Positions 26,250 to 35,895 of a stretch of 64,000 bases of DNA are shown here, in pieces. The position numbers and the translations under genes are program-made. Below the pieces are notes generated by a model. The model ran no database searches, was not told where the DNA came from, and worked only from the letters and a program-made list of their open reading frames with translations. Source of the stretch: Halalkalibacter hemicellulosilyticusJCM 9152. Lineage in GTDB: Bacteria > Bacillota > Bacilli > Bacillales > Bacillaceae_D. Each line of letters begins with the position of its first letter. The stretch's first letter is position 1. Location of the stretch: the NCBI RefSeq assembly GCF_000513115.1, contig NZ_BAUU01000010.1:84035-148034 (forward strand), read 5' to 3'.

Positions 26250-26654
26250 ATGTATAAAGCTAAAGAATCACCGTTTATTTGGATTGCATGGATTGTATTA
26301 GCATTAATGTATGGCTCCGTTTTAGATAATGGGTTTCAATATATCGCATATGCTAGTATTATCCTGTTTCTAGCCTTTTTAACAATTTCTTATGAGTTTG
26401 AGGTGAAGGAAGGTCGCTTATTGTATCGAACGCTCATTTTACGAAAGGTTATTGGGACACGAGAATTTCAAGTAACAGACATTAAGAAAATTTCTTTTAT
26501 AAAATTCGCAAAGCGTACCCTTATCGTCATTCATCCAAAGAAAGGCTTACGAATTAAATTAAAACGCTTTGAGCCAGCTGGGTTGTCTGAAGAGATGCTC
26601 GAATTTTCGAATGAGCATGATATAGACAAAGAAGTATTTGGGAAAATGTCTTAA
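26250..26654 (+). CDS. Small membrane protein with bacterial PH-like domain
   Basis: This 134-residue protein has two N-terminal membrane segments ([18 protein letters not shown] and [15 protein letters not shown]) followed by a beta-rich PH-like domain ([33 protein letters not shown]) of the YyaB-like kind. Its function is unknown. AGGTGAGAGGAG lies upstream. It precedes luxS by under 60 bases, which could mean co-transcription. Confidence 0.7.
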   Translation: MYKAKESPFIWIAWIVLALMYGSVLDNGFQYIAYASIILFLAFLTISYEFEVKEGRLLYRTLILRKVIGTREFQVTDIKKISFIKFAKRTLIVIHPKKGLRIKLKRFEPAGLSEEMLEFSNEHDIDKEVFGKMS

Positions 26655-26712
26655 TCATTTTAGAAATCGTGTTGCTATGTTACGATGGAGACAAAGAGGA
26701 GGAGGTATTCTC

Positions 26713-27186
26713 ATGCCAACAGTTGAAAGCTTTGAACTTGATCACACAATTGTAAAAGCGCCATTTGTCAGGCCGTGTGGAACGATTCCAGTAGGATCTG
26801 ATGGAGAAGTAAACAAGTTTGATATTCGGTTTTTTCAGCCGAATAAACAAGCGATGAAGCCTGATGTTATTCATACAATGGAGCATTTACTTGCCTTGAA
26901 TATTCGTCGATTCGCTGAGAAATATGAGCATTTTGAAGTAATTGATTTGTCACCGATGGGCTGTCAGACAGGATTTTATTTAATTATGAGTGGGAAGCCA
27001 ACGGTTGATGAGCTCATTGATATTTTGGAAGAAACGATGAACTATTCACTTGAGCTAACAGAAGTCCCTGCTGCTACGGAAAAGCAATGTGGGCAAGCGA
27101 AGCTCCATGATTTAGAGGGGGCAAAACGGTTAATGAGTTATTGGTTACAGCATGATAAAGCGGCGCTGAGGGAAGTGTTTGCATAA
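26713..27186 (+). CDS. luxS: S-ribosylhomocysteine lyase LuxS
   Basis: This 157-residue metalloenzyme cleaves S-ribosylhomocysteine to homocysteine and DPD, the precursor of autoinducer-2. The metal ligands are in HTMEH (about residues 54-58) and Cys126 in EKQCGQAK; the catalytic Cys is in MGCQTGFYL (about residue 84). GAGGAGGT lies before ATG 26,713; the frame from 26,638 has no ribosome site. Confidence 0.97.
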   Translation: MPTVESFELDHTIVKAPFVRPCGTIPVGSDGEVNKFDIRFFQPNKQAMKPDVIHTMEHLLALNIRRFAEKYEHFEVIDLSPMGCQTGFYLIMSGKPTVDELIDILEETMNYSLELTEVPAATEKQCGQAKLHDLEGAKRLMSYWLQHDKAALREVFA

Positions 27187-27190
27187 TAAG

Positions 27191-27230
27191 GAGAAAGGTG
27201 AACCTATCCAGGGATTCACCTTTCTCTATA
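27191..27230 (+). terminator. Terminator after luxS
   Basis: GAGAAAGGTGAA and TTCACCTTTCTC arms. Confidence 0.75.
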
Positions 27231-27242
27231 TAAGGAGAGCAG

Positions 27243-27312
27243 GATCTAGTAACTCAGGCTCCACTCATTGCCAGGCTTGCAAAATCAGGCAACGGCGGCT
27301 ACGCACATTACT
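27243..27312. repeat. R4 dispersed repeat, copy 1
   Basis: TAGTAA...GGCT..ACTC.TTGC and CAGGCTT.CAAAAT.AGGCAACGG..TACGCACAT are shared with 34,940-35,035, where the copy is longer. Together with the R1 hairpin it fills the gap 27,231-27,418; no gene is seen. Confidence 0.5.
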
Positions 27313-27315
27313 TAA

Positions 27316-27356
27316 AGGCCACTGAAAAAGTAAAAATCATACTTTTTCAGTGGCCT
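27316..27356. repeat. R1 hairpin repeat
   Basis: GGCCACTGAAAAAGTA and TACTTTTTCAGTGGCC form a 16-bp stem, the same arms as at 11,541 and 34,899. Confidence 0.7.
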
Positions 27357-27418
27357 CCTATGTAAGGGCAAGGAAAAATTAACAGCCAAGTGTGAGCGTT
27401 CTTCTCGATTAGGAAGTG

Positions 27419-27964
27419 TTATGAGGAGAACCATGGGCTAATGTCAGCTTTTAAGACATGTTTCATGAGTTCAAGCGCATGGTCATTTCGACTAGTCGTT
27501 TGTGAAGCGACTGCATCAGCCGGGATATGCAGGTCGTATCCGCGCATATAGCCGTCATTGGCCGTAAATTGAACACACATGTCGGCAGAGACCCCCGTTA
27601 GGATAAGTGATTGAATGTGTAAATGATCAAGTAATAGATGAAGTGGTGTACAAAAGAAACCTGAATATTGTGGTTTCAAAATGAAGTAGTCATCCTGTTC
27701 GGGTTGAAGAAGTTTAGCGATTGGTTGTCCTCTTACAGGCTGTTCTGCACAATGAGAAACGATATGACGAAAATCGGACTGCCACCTCCCATAATTATCA
27801 TTTATATAAATGGTGGGTGTTCCTTCGCTCTTAAGCTGTTTCTTCATGGCTTTAATCGTATGTGCCGCTTTCATAGCGTATGGAATGAGCTGATCTCCGT
27901 GCTTAAATTCAAAATCATTTATCATATCAATAATTAGTAGTGCTTGCTTCTTTTTACTATACAT
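27419..27964 (-). CDS. Isochorismatase-family cysteine hydrolase
   Basis: This 181-residue protein has the cysteine-hydrolase triad: Asp in LLIIDMINDFE (about residue 13), Lys in FILKPQYSGFF (about residue 97), and Cys in LTGVSADMCVQFTANDGYMRG (about residue 130). The family includes nicotinamidases, N-carbamoylsarcosine amidases and isochorismatases. The substrate cannot be told; no pnc or ent genes are adjacent. It is divergent from the alaR-like gene. Confidence 0.85.
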   Translation of the reverse strand: MYSKKKQALLIIDMINDFEFKHGDQLIPYAMKAAHTIKAMKKQLKSEGTPTIYINDNYGRWQSDFRHIVSHCAEQPVRGQPIAKLLQPEQDDYFILKPQYSGFFCTPLHLLLDHLHIQSLILTGVSADMCVQFTANDGYMRGYDLHIPADAVASQTTSRNDHALELMKHVLKADISPWFSS

Positions 27965-28112
27965 AGGCTCTGAACGTTCCCTTCTGTTCTATAATAAGAT
28001 AAAGAAATTTAGTTTTAGTAGGAAAAGCTATTCGTATCAAAGGGATGATATGTTATGATAAACAAAATACTGAGATACCATACATGTTTTTTGTAAGGAA
28101 GGGGCTAGGAAG

Positions 28113-28607
28113 ATGGACGAGAAACGAATTGAAATATTACAAATAATAGAGAGTAACGGACGAATTCCCGTTGCCACTTTAGCGAAAATGGTAGATATAT
28201 CAGAGGAGCAAACAGAAGCCATTTTAAAGCAACTAGAAGAAGAAAAGGTCATTCTTAGTTATTCGGCTGTGATTGATTGGAGTAAAGTACAAAAGCGCGA
28301 AGGCGTAACCGCAGTGATCGATGTGAAAGTTACACCGCAGCGTGGAGTAGGATTTGATCAAGTTGCGGAACGTATTTATCGTTTTCCAGAGGTGAAGGCT
28401 GTTTATTTAATGTCTGGCGCATATGATTTATCAGTTGTCATTGAAGGAAATACGATGCAAGAAACGTCCCGTTTCGTTTCAGATAAGCTGTCTACGATTG
28501 ATTCAGTTATTTCAACAACAACTCATTTCCAATTGAAAAAATATAAACATGACGGTGTTGTTTTTGAACAAGGAGAAGAAGATCGTCGGATTGTGGTGAC
28601 GCCATGA
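28113..28607 (+). CDS. alaR: Lrp/AsnC-type regulator (AlaR/YugG-like)
   Basis: This 164-residue regulator has an N-terminal helix-turn-helix (GRIPVATLAKMVDISEEQTEAILKQLEEE) and an AsnC/RAM effector domain with VKAVYLMSGAYDLSVVIEG. It overlaps the next aminotransferase gene by four bases (ATGA). In B. subtilis the equivalent pair yugG-yugH was named alaR-alaT for alanine metabolism. Control of its own operon is likely. The AAGGAAGGGG-type site precedes the ATG. Confidence 0.85.
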   Translation: MDEKRIEILQIIESNGRIPVATLAKMVDISEEQTEAILKQLEEEKVILSYSAVIDWSKVQKREGVTAVIDVKVTPQRGVGFDQVAERIYRFPEVKAVYLMSGAYDLSVVIEGNTMQETSRFVSDKLSTIDSVISTTTHFQLKKYKHDGVVFEQGEEDRRIVVTP

Positions 28608-29785
28608 TTCCTTCACATACAAAACAAAATAATCGTTTGTCTAAGCGTGTCCAAGCGATTAAACCGTCTGGTATTCGTCGATTTTTTGATTTGGCATCAA
28701 AAATGGATAATATTATCTCACTTGGTGTTGGAGAGCCAGACTTTGTTACACCCTGGCATACACGTGAGGCAAGTATTTCGTCATTGGAACGTGGTTTCAC
28801 GGCTTACTCGGCCAATGCAGGTTTAATGGAATTGAGACAAGAGATTTCATATTATATGGAAGAGCGGTTTTCAGTTCAATATGATCCTGAAACAGAAGTG
28901 CTTGTAACAGTAGGAGCGAGTGAGGGAATTGACATTGGCATGCGGGCCATTCTAGATGAGGGCGACGAAGTGATCGTCGTTGAACCAAGCTTTGTATCCT
29001 ATGCACCACTTGTTGAAATGGCAGGAGGAGTACCTGTTTCAGTGGGGACGTCGATCGAACATGATTTTAAAGTAACGGCATCAGCAATTGAAGAAGCAAT
29101 TACCGATAAAACGAAGGCGATTATGCTCTGTTTTCCGAATAATCCGACGGGTTCAACGTTAAACCGTGAAGAGCTTAACGAGCTTGTTAATGTGATTGAA
29201 AAGCATGATCTTATTGTGTTTTCTGATGAAATTTATGCGGAATTAACGTATGATCATAAGCATGTTAGCTTTGCAGCTTTGCCAGGGATGAAAAATCGAA
29301 CGATACTCATCCAAGGTTTTTCCAAAGCATTTGCAATGACAGGTTGGCGATTGGGCTTTGTGTTAGCGCCACCTGATTTATTAGCGGCTATGCTGAAGAT
29401 TCATCAATACAGCTTAATGTGTGCACCAACTATGGCACAGTTTGGCGCTCTAGAAGCGCTGAGACAAGGGTTGGATGAAGTGGAACGGATGAAGCAATCG
29501 TATAAACAGAGACGGAACTTTGTCGTGAAATCCTTTGCAGAAATTGGTTTAACCTGTCACCGACCAGAGGGAGCATTTTATGCATTTCCTTCAATTGAAA
29601 AAACAGGTTTAACCTCAGAAGCCTTTGCTGAAAAGCTATTAATGGAAGAACGTGTAGCGGTCGTTCCTGGTTCCGTTTTTGGGCAAGGTGGAGAGGGACA
29701 TATTCGTTGTTCATATGCGACATCAATGGACCATTTAGAGCAAGCAATCGAACGAATAGATGCTTTATTACAACGTTTGAAGTGA
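28604..29785 (+). CDS. alaT: PLP-dependent class I aminotransferase (AlaT/YugH-like)
   Basis: This 393-residue fold-type I aminotransferase carries CFPNNPTGSTLNREEL, FSDEIYAELTYDH and the PLP lysine in GFSKAFAMTGWRLGF (about residue 236); the substrate Arg is in GHIRCSYATS. The position after an Lrp-type regulator matches yugH/alaT, thought to transaminate alanine and pyruvate; aspartate/aromatic use is possible. Translationally coupled to alaR. A hairpin of TTTAAAGGT/ACCTTTTAA near 29,811-29,842 follows. Confidence 0.87.
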   Translation: MIPSHTKQNNRLSKRVQAIKPSGIRRFFDLASKMDNIISLGVGEPDFVTPWHTREASISSLERGFTAYSANAGLMELRQEISYYMEERFSVQYDPETEVLVTVGASEGIDIGMRAILDEGDEVIVVEPSFVSYAPLVEMAGGVPVSVGTSIEHDFKVTASAIEEAITDKTKAIMLCFPNNPTGSTLNREELNELVNVIEKHDLIVFSDEIYAELTYDHKHVSFAALPGMKNRTILIQGFSKAFAMTGWRLGFVLAPPDLLAAMLKIHQYSLMCAPTMAQFGALEALRQGLDEVERMKQSYKQRRNFVVKSFAEIGLTCHRPEGAFYAFPSIEKTGLTSEAFAEKLLMEERVAVVPGSVFGQGGEGHIRCSYATSMDHLEQAIERIDALLQRLK

Positions 29786-29964
29786 GTAAGTAAAAAGGAA
29801 AGGGGGTGTTTTAAAGGTTCGCATGTGACCTTTTAAGACATCCCTGAAATTATGTTAAGAAGATTATTTTTTTATGATGTAGTGAGTTTTCCTTTTTATG
29901 GGTGAGAATGACGAGGATCGGTCATACTAATGATAGGTATGTTTAGAAAAGAGGGGGAAAAGGA

Positions 29965-31098
29965 ATGGGCTTTACATTTGGACAATTAAACGAATCAATT
30001 GTTTCTGTTTTAAAGGAATTACATATTACAGAGCCTACTGATATTCAAAAAAAGATGATTCCAGAAGCATTAGATGGTCAGAGTATTATTGCTCGTTCAC
30101 AAACAGGTACGGGGAAGACGCTTGCTTACTTATTACCAGCTTTGAACAAAATTGATGAGCAAGTACAACGGTTACAGGTGCTTATCCTAACACCTACTCA
30201 AGAGCTTGCGATGCAGGTTGTTGATGTGGCTAAAAAAATAACCGAAAACGATCCAGTACATATCGGTGCTTTTATTGGTGGCGCGAATATAAACAGACAG
30301 GTCGAGAAATTAAAAAAACAGAAGCCGCAGCTTGCAGTTGGAACACCAGGTCGACTACTTGAGCTCATCCAAATGAAAAAACTAAAACTTGCTGATTTAC
30401 AAGTGGTGGTGGTTGATGAAGCGGATCGAATGATGGGAGAACAGTCGTCTTGGGGAGCTACGATGGAAATTGCAAAGCGTGCTGGTCGTGACATTCAGTA
30501 CTTGTGTGTATCGGCGACGATTCCAGATGGAATTACAGAGCAGATGAGGCAGGTCGCGCCATTTATCGTTGAGCTAGAAGCTGCAGGTGGTTTAGTTGAA
30601 GCAGAGAAAGTAAATCATTGCATACTACGTGTCGAGCAACGTGACAAAGTCGATGTGACGAGAAAGCTTGTTTATGCGGAATCCATTAAGAGAGGAATTG
30701 TCTTTGTTAACCAATTAGAAAAGCTTCATGAAGTAGCAGAAAAGTTAGTCTATAAAGGTCTACGAGTTCAGGCATTATCATCCGATCACAGTAAGCAAGA
30801 GCGCGAAAAAGCGATGAAGCAATTGCGAAATGGAGATACTGACTTACTTGTTGCAACGGACATTGCAGCTCGAGGACTGGACATTGATGATGTCACACAT
30901 ATTATCCAGTTTGATGTTGCAGCTACCTCTGATCAATATGTGCATCGTTCTGGACGAACTGGGAGAATGGGAAAGACAGGAACAGTCATTACTTTGCTTG
31001 ATCGAAGAGATGAGTATAAGATTGAAAAATATCAAAAAGAATTAAAAATTGATTTTTCCGAGGTTGTACTAACTCATGGTCATTTGACAAAAAAATAG
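29965..31098 (+). CDS. DEAD-box RNA helicase, YfmL-like
   Basis: This 377-residue helicase has both RecA domains: Q motif and Walker A (ARSQTGTGKTLAY), PTQELAMQ, GTPGRLLE, DEAD box VVDEADRMM, SAT motif (VSATIPD), and the second-domain motifs DLLVATDIAARGLDI and HRSGRTGRMG. It lacks the C-terminal RNA-binding extension of CshA or DbpA. Length and features fit YfmL, implicated in 50S subunit assembly. GAGGGGGAAAAGG precedes the ATG. Confidence 0.88.
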   Translation: MGFTFGQLNESIVSVLKELHITEPTDIQKKMIPEALDGQSIIARSQTGTGKTLAYLLPALNKIDEQVQRLQVLILTPTQELAMQVVDVAKKITENDPVHIGAFIGGANINRQVEKLKKQKPQLAVGTPGRLLELIQMKKLKLADLQVVVVDEADRMMGEQSSWGATMEIAKRAGRDIQYLCVSATIPDGITEQMRQVAPFIVELEAAGGLVEAEKVNHCILRVEQRDKVDVTRKLVYAESIKRGIVFVNQLEKLHEVAEKLVYKGLRVQALSSDHSKQEREKAMKQLRNGDTDLLVATDIAARGLDIDDVTHIIQFDVAATSDQYVHRSGRTGRMGKTGTVITLLDRRDEYKIEKYQKELKIDFSEVVLTHGHLTKK

Positions 31099-31207
31099 TA
31101 GTCTATTCCATGAACTGGAATGTGAAGTGTATATAGATCTCCTTTACTTAAATAGTAGTCCTATGTTAATATTAAAAGGTTAAAAATTATTTAGGAGATG
31201 TATATGT

Positions 31208-31615
31208 ATGTCAAATTATGAAGTTGGTAGTATCGTTGAGGGAAAGGTTACAGGTATTAAACCTTTCGGTGCGTTTGTTGCCCTCGATGAAAAGAAGCAA
31301 GGATTAGTTCATATTTCTGAGGTCGCTCATGGATTTGTTAAGGATATTAACGATGTTCTTAAAGTGGGGGATGAGGTTCAAGTTAAAATTATGAATGTTG
31401 AGGAGGATTCTGGTAAAATTTCGCTATCGATTCGCGCTACACAAGAAGCGCCTGAACGTCCAGCAAGTAAGCCTCGTCCACAAAACAATCGTAAACCACA
31501 ACAACAGCAAAAAACGCAACAGCAAGGCTTTAATACACTTGAGGATAAGTTAAAAGAATGGTTAAAGCAGTCTAATGAAATTCAAGCTGATTTAAATAAG
31601 CGTGCGAAGAAATAA
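31208..31615 (+). CDS. yugI: YugI, S1-domain RNA-binding general stress protein 13
   Basis: This 135-residue protein has one S1 RNA-binding domain (residues 1-75: GSIVEGKVTGIKPFGAFVALDEKKQGLVHISEV) followed by a Gln/Pro/Arg-rich linker (about 80-105) and a charged helix. It matches YugI/GSP13, which associates with ribosomes. AGGAGATG lies before the ATG. A strong terminator follows. Confidence 0.92.
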   Translation: MSNYEVGSIVEGKVTGIKPFGAFVALDEKKQGLVHISEVAHGFVKDINDVLKVGDEVQVKIMNVEEDSGKISLSIRATQEAPERPASKPRPQNNRKPQQQQKTQQQGFNTLEDKLKEWLKQSNEIQADLNKRAKK

Positions 31616-31621
31616 TAAAAG

Positions 31622-31662
31622 AAAAAAGGTGATCATATTATATTATGATCACCTTTTTTCTT
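31622..31662 (+). terminator. Terminator after yugI
   Basis: AAAAAAGGTGATCAT and ATGATCACCTTTTTT arms with a T tail. Confidence 0.9.
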
Positions 31663-31760
31663 TTTATTAAATGTGTCATGCGGAAATGAGCGGTCGTTTG
31701 ATTTCGATGTTTCTATCTCACGTACCGCTCATAAGGAAAAATGATAGCCACTCACTATCC

Positions 31761-31988
31761 TTACTTTTGTGTTTCCGGGACTCGTTCAAGCTCTTCATCG
31801 GGCTTGAATAGAATAGAGATACAATATAAGCCAGCTAGTCCGACAATAGCGTAAATGACACGAGAGAAAGCAGCTGCTTGACCGCCAAAGATTGCAGCGA
31901 CTAAATCGAAACGAAAGAAGCCGATAAGCCCCCAGTTAATTGCCCCGATAATCGCTAGCGTTAATGCTGTACGTTGAATACCGCTCAT
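31761..31988 (-). CDS. yuzA: YuzA, DUF378 small membrane protein
   Basis: This 75-residue protein has two membrane segments and the DUF378 pattern LTLAIIGAINWGLIGFFRFDLVAAIFGG, then YAIVGLAGLYCISILF. Its function is unknown. GGAGGTGA supports the start at 31,988 over a longer frame to 32,036. The yugI-yuzA-yugJ order is as in B. subtilis. Confidence 0.9.
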   Translation of the reverse strand: MSGIQRTALTLAIIGAINWGLIGFFRFDLVAAIFGGQAAAFSRVIYAIVGLAGLYCISILFKPDEELERVPETQK

Positions 31989-32149
31989 ATTATTCACCTC
32001 CATTAATGGGTAAAGTGGACACAACCATTCAGTCATGCCTTACTGTATAGAATGACTAGCTTTTAAGTAAATTATACAAAGGTAAGTCATTATCGTTTAC
32101 AAGGGTCATCTTTTTCAGCGATAATAGACGCGATAAGGAGGAATGAGAC

Positions 32150-33313
32150 GTGGATCCATTTATATTTCATAATCCAACGAAACTAATTTTTGGGAAAAAT
32201 CAAAATAAGCAGCTTGCAGAGCAAGTCAATCGTTATGGAAAGCGTATTTTACTCGTTTACGGTGGCGGTAGTATTAAAAAGAACGGATTGTATGACTTTG
32301 TGATTTCAGAGCTCACAAGTGTAGGTGCTGACGTGACAGAGCTGGCTGGTGTAGAACCAAATCCGAGATTATCAACGGTTCAAAAAGGGATTGAGATTTG
32401 TAAAAAAGAGCAGATTGAATTTATTTTAGCGGTTGGTGGAGGAAGTGTCATTGATGCGACTAAGGCGATTGCTGTAGGAGCAAAGCTTGATGGAGATATT
32501 TGGGCCGTGATTAAGAAGAAAGCTCAACCAACGGGTGCTCTTCCTTTCGGTACGATTTTAACGTTGGCGGCTACTGGCTCTGAAATGAATTCCGGTTCGG
32601 TTATAACAAATTGGGAAACGAAAGAAAAACATGGCTGGAGTAGTCCGTACTCGTTCCCTGCTTTTTCAATATTAGATCCCGTTAATACATTGACTGTCCC
32701 TCTTGACCAAACGATCTATGGAATTGTTGACATGATGAGTCATGTCATTGAAGCTTATTTCCATCGGTCAGAGGATACGGCCTTACAAGATCGAATCATG
32801 GAATCCATTTTAGTGACAGTGATGGAAACGGCTCCAAAGCTATTGAAGGATTTAGCTAATGAAGGTCTTAGGGAAACGATTTTGTATTGTGGTACGATGG
32901 CCTTAAATGGCATTACACAAATGGGACTTCGTGGGGACTGGGCGACACATAATATCGAGCATGCTGTATCAGCTGTCTATGATATTCCACATGCGGGTGG
33001 TTTAGCGATTTTGTTCCCGCACACGTTACGATATGCGCTTGATGAAAAGATCGAACGTCATGTCAAGCTTGCTGTAAATGTAATGGGTGTTGATCCGACA
33101 AATAAATCAGATAAAGAAGTGGCACTTGAAGGAATAGCGAAATTATCTGAATTTTGGACTTCATTAGGAGCACCAAATCGTTTAGCGGACTATCAAATTG
33201 ATGATACTCAACTAGACAAAATGGCCAATCATGCGGCAGAGCGTGGAGCGTTTGGGAACTTCAAAAAGCTTGAAAAGAACGATGTGATTACTATTTTGAA
33301 GCAAGCGTTATAA
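32150..33313 (+). CDS. yugJ: YugJ, iron-containing (butanol-type) alcohol dehydrogenase
   Basis: This 387-residue protein belongs to the Fe-dependent BDH-like alcohol dehydrogenases that reduce aldehydes with NAD(P)H. NAD-binding [13 protein letters not shown] and the glycine-rich [15 protein letters not shown] are N-terminal. The metal ligands are the Asp and His of [14 protein letters not shown] and the His residues of [22 protein letters not shown] 32,150 follows AAGGAGG by eight bases. It precedes pgi, as in the yug locus. Confidence 0.9.
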   Translation: MDPFIFHNPTKLIFGKNQNKQLAEQVNRYGKRILLVYGGGSIKKNGLYDFVISELTSVGADVTELAGVEPNPRLSTVQKGIEICKKEQIEFILAVGGGSVIDATKAIAVGAKLDGDIWAVIKKKAQPTGALPFGTILTLAATGSEMNSGSVITNWETKEKHGWSSPYSFPAFSILDPVNTLTVPLDQTIYGIVDMMSHVIEAYFHRSEDTALQDRIMESILVTVMETAPKLLKDLANEGLRETILYCGTMALNGITQMGLRGDWATHNIEHAVSAVYDIPHAGGLAILFPHTLRYALDEKIERHVKLAVNVMGVDPTNKSDKEVALEGIAKLSEFWTSLGAPNRLADYQIDDTQLDKMANHAAERGAFGNFKKLEKNDVITILKQAL

Positions 33314-33449
33314 ATGGATGAAGTCGACATTCTTTACAATTCCGATAAATACACTCAACTTTCATCGGGAAATAGTAGAAATGTTCTTGATTCTTTTTTA
33401 ACGTTCCGCTAAAGTGAATAGTGATTGAAACTATTGAGGAGGCTTATTA

Positions 33450-34799
33450 ATGGCTAAAGTACAGTTTGACTATTCTAAAGCTTTAACGTTTTTTAATCAG
33501 CATGAAGTTGACTATTTGCAAGGTGCAGTAAAAGCAGCACATGAAGCCTTACATAATGGGACAGGTGCAGGAAACGATTATTTAGGTTGGATTAACCTAC
33601 CAACAGATTATGATAAGGAAGAGTTTGCTCGTATTCAAAAAGCAGCAGAGAAAGTTAAGCAAGATTCAGATGTTCTACTTGTTATTGGAATTGGTGGCTC
33701 TTATTTAGGAGCTCGTGCAGCGATCGAAGCGTTACAACATTCGTTCTACAACATTCAAACAAAAGAAGAGCGTCAGACACCACAAGTATTCTTTGTCGGT
33801 CAAAATATTAGCTCCACATATATGAAGGATTTATTAGCACTCATTGAAGGTAAAGATGTTTCTGTCAATGTGATCTCAAAGTCAGGGACAACAACGGAGC
33901 CGGCTATTGCGTTCCGTATTTTCCGTGATTACTTAGAAAAAAAATACGGTGTAGAAGAAGCACGAAAACGAATTTATGCAACGACAGATAGCAAGAAGGG
34001 AGCTCTGAAAACGTTAGCGAACGAAGAAGGCTATGAATCATTTGTTGTTCCAGATGATGTAGGTGGTCGTTATTCCGTTCTAACAGCGGTTGGGTTACTT
34101 CCGATTGCCGTGAGTGGGCTAGATATTGAGAAAATGATGCAAGGTGCTGCTGATGCAAGTGCAGATTTCAATAATCCGAACCTTGCTGAAAATGAGTCTT
34201 ACCAATATGCGGCTGTTCGAAATGTATTGTATAATAAAGGAAAAACGATTGAGTTAATGGTTAACTATGAACCATCTCTACATTTTGTTTCAGAATGGTG
34301 GAAGCAATTATACGGTGAGAGTGAAGGAAAAGATGGAAAAGGGATCTTCCCAGCTTCTGTTGATTTCTCAACAGATCTTCATTCAATGGGACAATATGTA
34401 CAAGATGGTCGTCGGGATTTATTTGAAACGGTCATTTCGGTTGAAAAATCCCGTGAAGAAGTCGTGATTGAAAAAGCAGACAGTGACTTAGATGGGTTGA
34501 ATTACTTAGCAGGTCAAACGATGGACTTCGTAAACAAAAAAGCGTTTGAAGGCACGTTACTTGCTCATACAGACGGGGGAGTTCCAAACCTAATTGTTAA
34601 CGTACCTGAGTTAAATGAATATTATTTCGGTTACCTCGTGTACTTTTTTGAAAAAGCATGCGGAATTAGTGGCTATTTACTTGGCGTTAATCCGTTCGAC
34701 CAGCCAGGTGTAGAAGCGTACAAAAAGAACATGTTTGCTCTACTAGGTAAGCCTGGGTTTGAGAAGGAAAAGGCAGAGCTAGAAGCACGTTTAAAATAA
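33450..34799 (+). CDS. pgi: Glucose-6-phosphate isomerase
   Basis: This 449-residue enzyme interconverts glucose-6-phosphate and fructose-6-phosphate. It has [20 protein letters not shown], the phosphate-binding [30 protein letters not shown], and the C-terminal [17 protein letters not shown] with the catalytic Lys. Length is that of the Gram-positive short form. GAGGAGG precedes the ATG and a terminator follows. Confidence 0.97.
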   Translation: MAKVQFDYSKALTFFNQHEVDYLQGAVKAAHEALHNGTGAGNDYLGWINLPTDYDKEEFARIQKAAEKVKQDSDVLLVIGIGGSYLGARAAIEALQHSFYNIQTKEERQTPQVFFVGQNISSTYMKDLLALIEGKDVSVNVISKSGTTTEPAIAFRIFRDYLEKKYGVEEARKRIYATTDSKKGALKTLANEEGYESFVVPDDVGGRYSVLTAVGLLPIAVSGLDIEKMMQGAADASADFNNPNLAENESYQYAAVRNVLYNKGKTIELMVNYEPSLHFVSEWWKQLYGESEGKDGKGIFPASVDFSTDLHSMGQYVQDGRRDLFETVISVEKSREEVVIEKADSDLDGLNYLAGQTMDFVNKKAFEGTLLAHTDGGVPNLIVNVPELNEYYFGYLVYFFEKACGISGYLLGVNPFDQPGVEAYKKNMFALLGKPGFEKEKAELEARLK

Positions 34800-34804
34800 G
34801 TAAG

Positions 34805-34840
34805 GAAAGCTGTTAGGGACAAGCCCTAGCAGCTTTTAAT
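34805..34840 (+). terminator. Terminator after pgi
   Basis: AAAGCTG(T)TAGGG and CCCTAGCAGCTTTT arms. Confidence 0.8.
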
Positions 34841-34898
34841 GTATAAGTGTTCCCCGATTTTAGTCTCTCTGATGGACTACGGAGAGGTGGTCGCATGC

Positions 34899-34937
34899 GA
34901 GGCCACTGAAAAAGTAAAAATCAACTTTTTCAGTACC
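34899..34937. repeat. R1 hairpin repeat
   Basis: GGCCACTGAAAAAGT pairs with ACTTTTTCAGT; the right arm has lost its GGCC end, so this copy is degraded. Confidence 0.6.
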
Positions 34938-34939
34938 TT

Positions 34940-35035
34940 TGATTTGACTAGTAATGGCTTTACTCGTTGCTCGCCTGATACGAAAAACCCACTCGTATCA
35001 GGCTTTTCAAAATAGGCAACGGTTACGCACATATG
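34940..35035. repeat. R4 dispersed repeat, copy 2
   Basis: It contains the blocks shared with 27,243-27,312 plus an internal hairpin GCCTGATACGA...TCGTATCAGGC. Confidence 0.5.
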
Positions 35036-35049
35036 CAGGGGGAAGGTCA

Positions 35050-35252
35050 CGTGATATATGCGGATCCTCATGCCTCTATTTCTCCTTTATCTCATTTTTT
35101 TGTGTAGCTTCGGTTCCTCATGCCTCTATTTCGTTTATTATGGCTCCTTTTGACCTCATATAGCTCAAATAGCGGAATGAGGGTGACATTTTCTTCTCAG
35201 GAAGCGTCCTTTCTTTGATTTAAAGGAAGGAGGATTCCCTTTGTTTGTTGAT
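35050..35252. repeat. R3 dispersed repeat, copy 2
   Basis: Shares with copy 1 the blocks CCTCATGCCTCTATTTCG, TAGCTCAAATAGCGGAATG, TTCTTCTCAGGAAGC and AGGAGGATTCCCTTTG, in the same order and orientation. The first block occurs twice in tandem here. No gene is present in 34,841-35,417. Confidence 0.6.
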
Positions 35253-35254
35253 TG

Positions 35255-35356
35255 AACCTGTGCAAGTAGGTTCGCAAAAGCTGTCGCTCATGCTTAACCC
35301 TATTGTAACGGCTTAGCACGACGGGATAGGGAAAGGTTGCTACACAGCTTTTCTTA
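35255..35356. repeat. R2 dispersed repeat, copy E (degraded)
   Basis: It keeps TTGTAACGGCTTAGCACGACG and the GGAAAGG...GCTTTTCTTATG end of the family but little of the left half. Confidence 0.45.
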
Positions 35357-35417
35357 TGTATTCTTATTCCTTCATTGGACAGGATAATATTAACGAAGTT
35401 TGGAAGGGATGATTGAG

Positions 35418-35840
35418 ATGCTTGCGATTGAATCACCAGTTGAAGGCACACAAATAAAGTTAAAAGCATTAGAAGATAAGCTAAAACCATTAGGCTATTC
35501 GATCGGTGGGGGCTGGGAATATGATCATGGCTATTTTGATTATAAGATCGATGATGAGGGAGGGTATACTTTTTTAAGAATACCTATTACTGCGATTGAT
35601 GGGGAGCTTGATCAGCGCGGAGTTTCAGTCGAGCTTGGAAAGCCCTATCTTCTTAACCACCGCTATCAACAAGATCTTGATGATAATCCAGATGTTTTTA
35701 ATGGTCTTGTAACGATTAATTTGAACAGTGCGATCAATCAGTTTACCGAGCCGGTTGAAAAAGATGGTGACATTGACCCGAAATATTTTCCAGTAGCAAA
35801 GAGCTTAATAGATGAACTAGAAATGACGATTTTAACCTGA
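35418..35840 (+). CDS. yugN: YugN-like protein
   Basis: This 140-residue protein matches the YugN family (IKLKALEDKLKPLGYSIGGGWEYDHGYFDYKID). It is soluble and acidic, and no function is known. The third in-frame start (35,418) is chosen because AAGGGATGA lies nine bases upstream; TTG 35,400 and ATG 35,409 are alternatives. A GGATCCA-type hairpin follows near 35,848-35,884. Confidence 0.82.
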   Translation: MLAIESPVEGTQIKLKALEDKLKPLGYSIGGGWEYDHGYFDYKIDDEGGYTFLRIPITAIDGELDQRGVSVELGKPYLLNHRYQQDLDDNPDVFNGLVTINLNSAINQFTEPVEKDGDIDPKYFPVAKSLIDELEMTILT

Positions 35841-35895
35841 TTAAAAGAAGGATCCATACAAAAATTGTGTGGATCACTCCTTCCATAAATAATTG

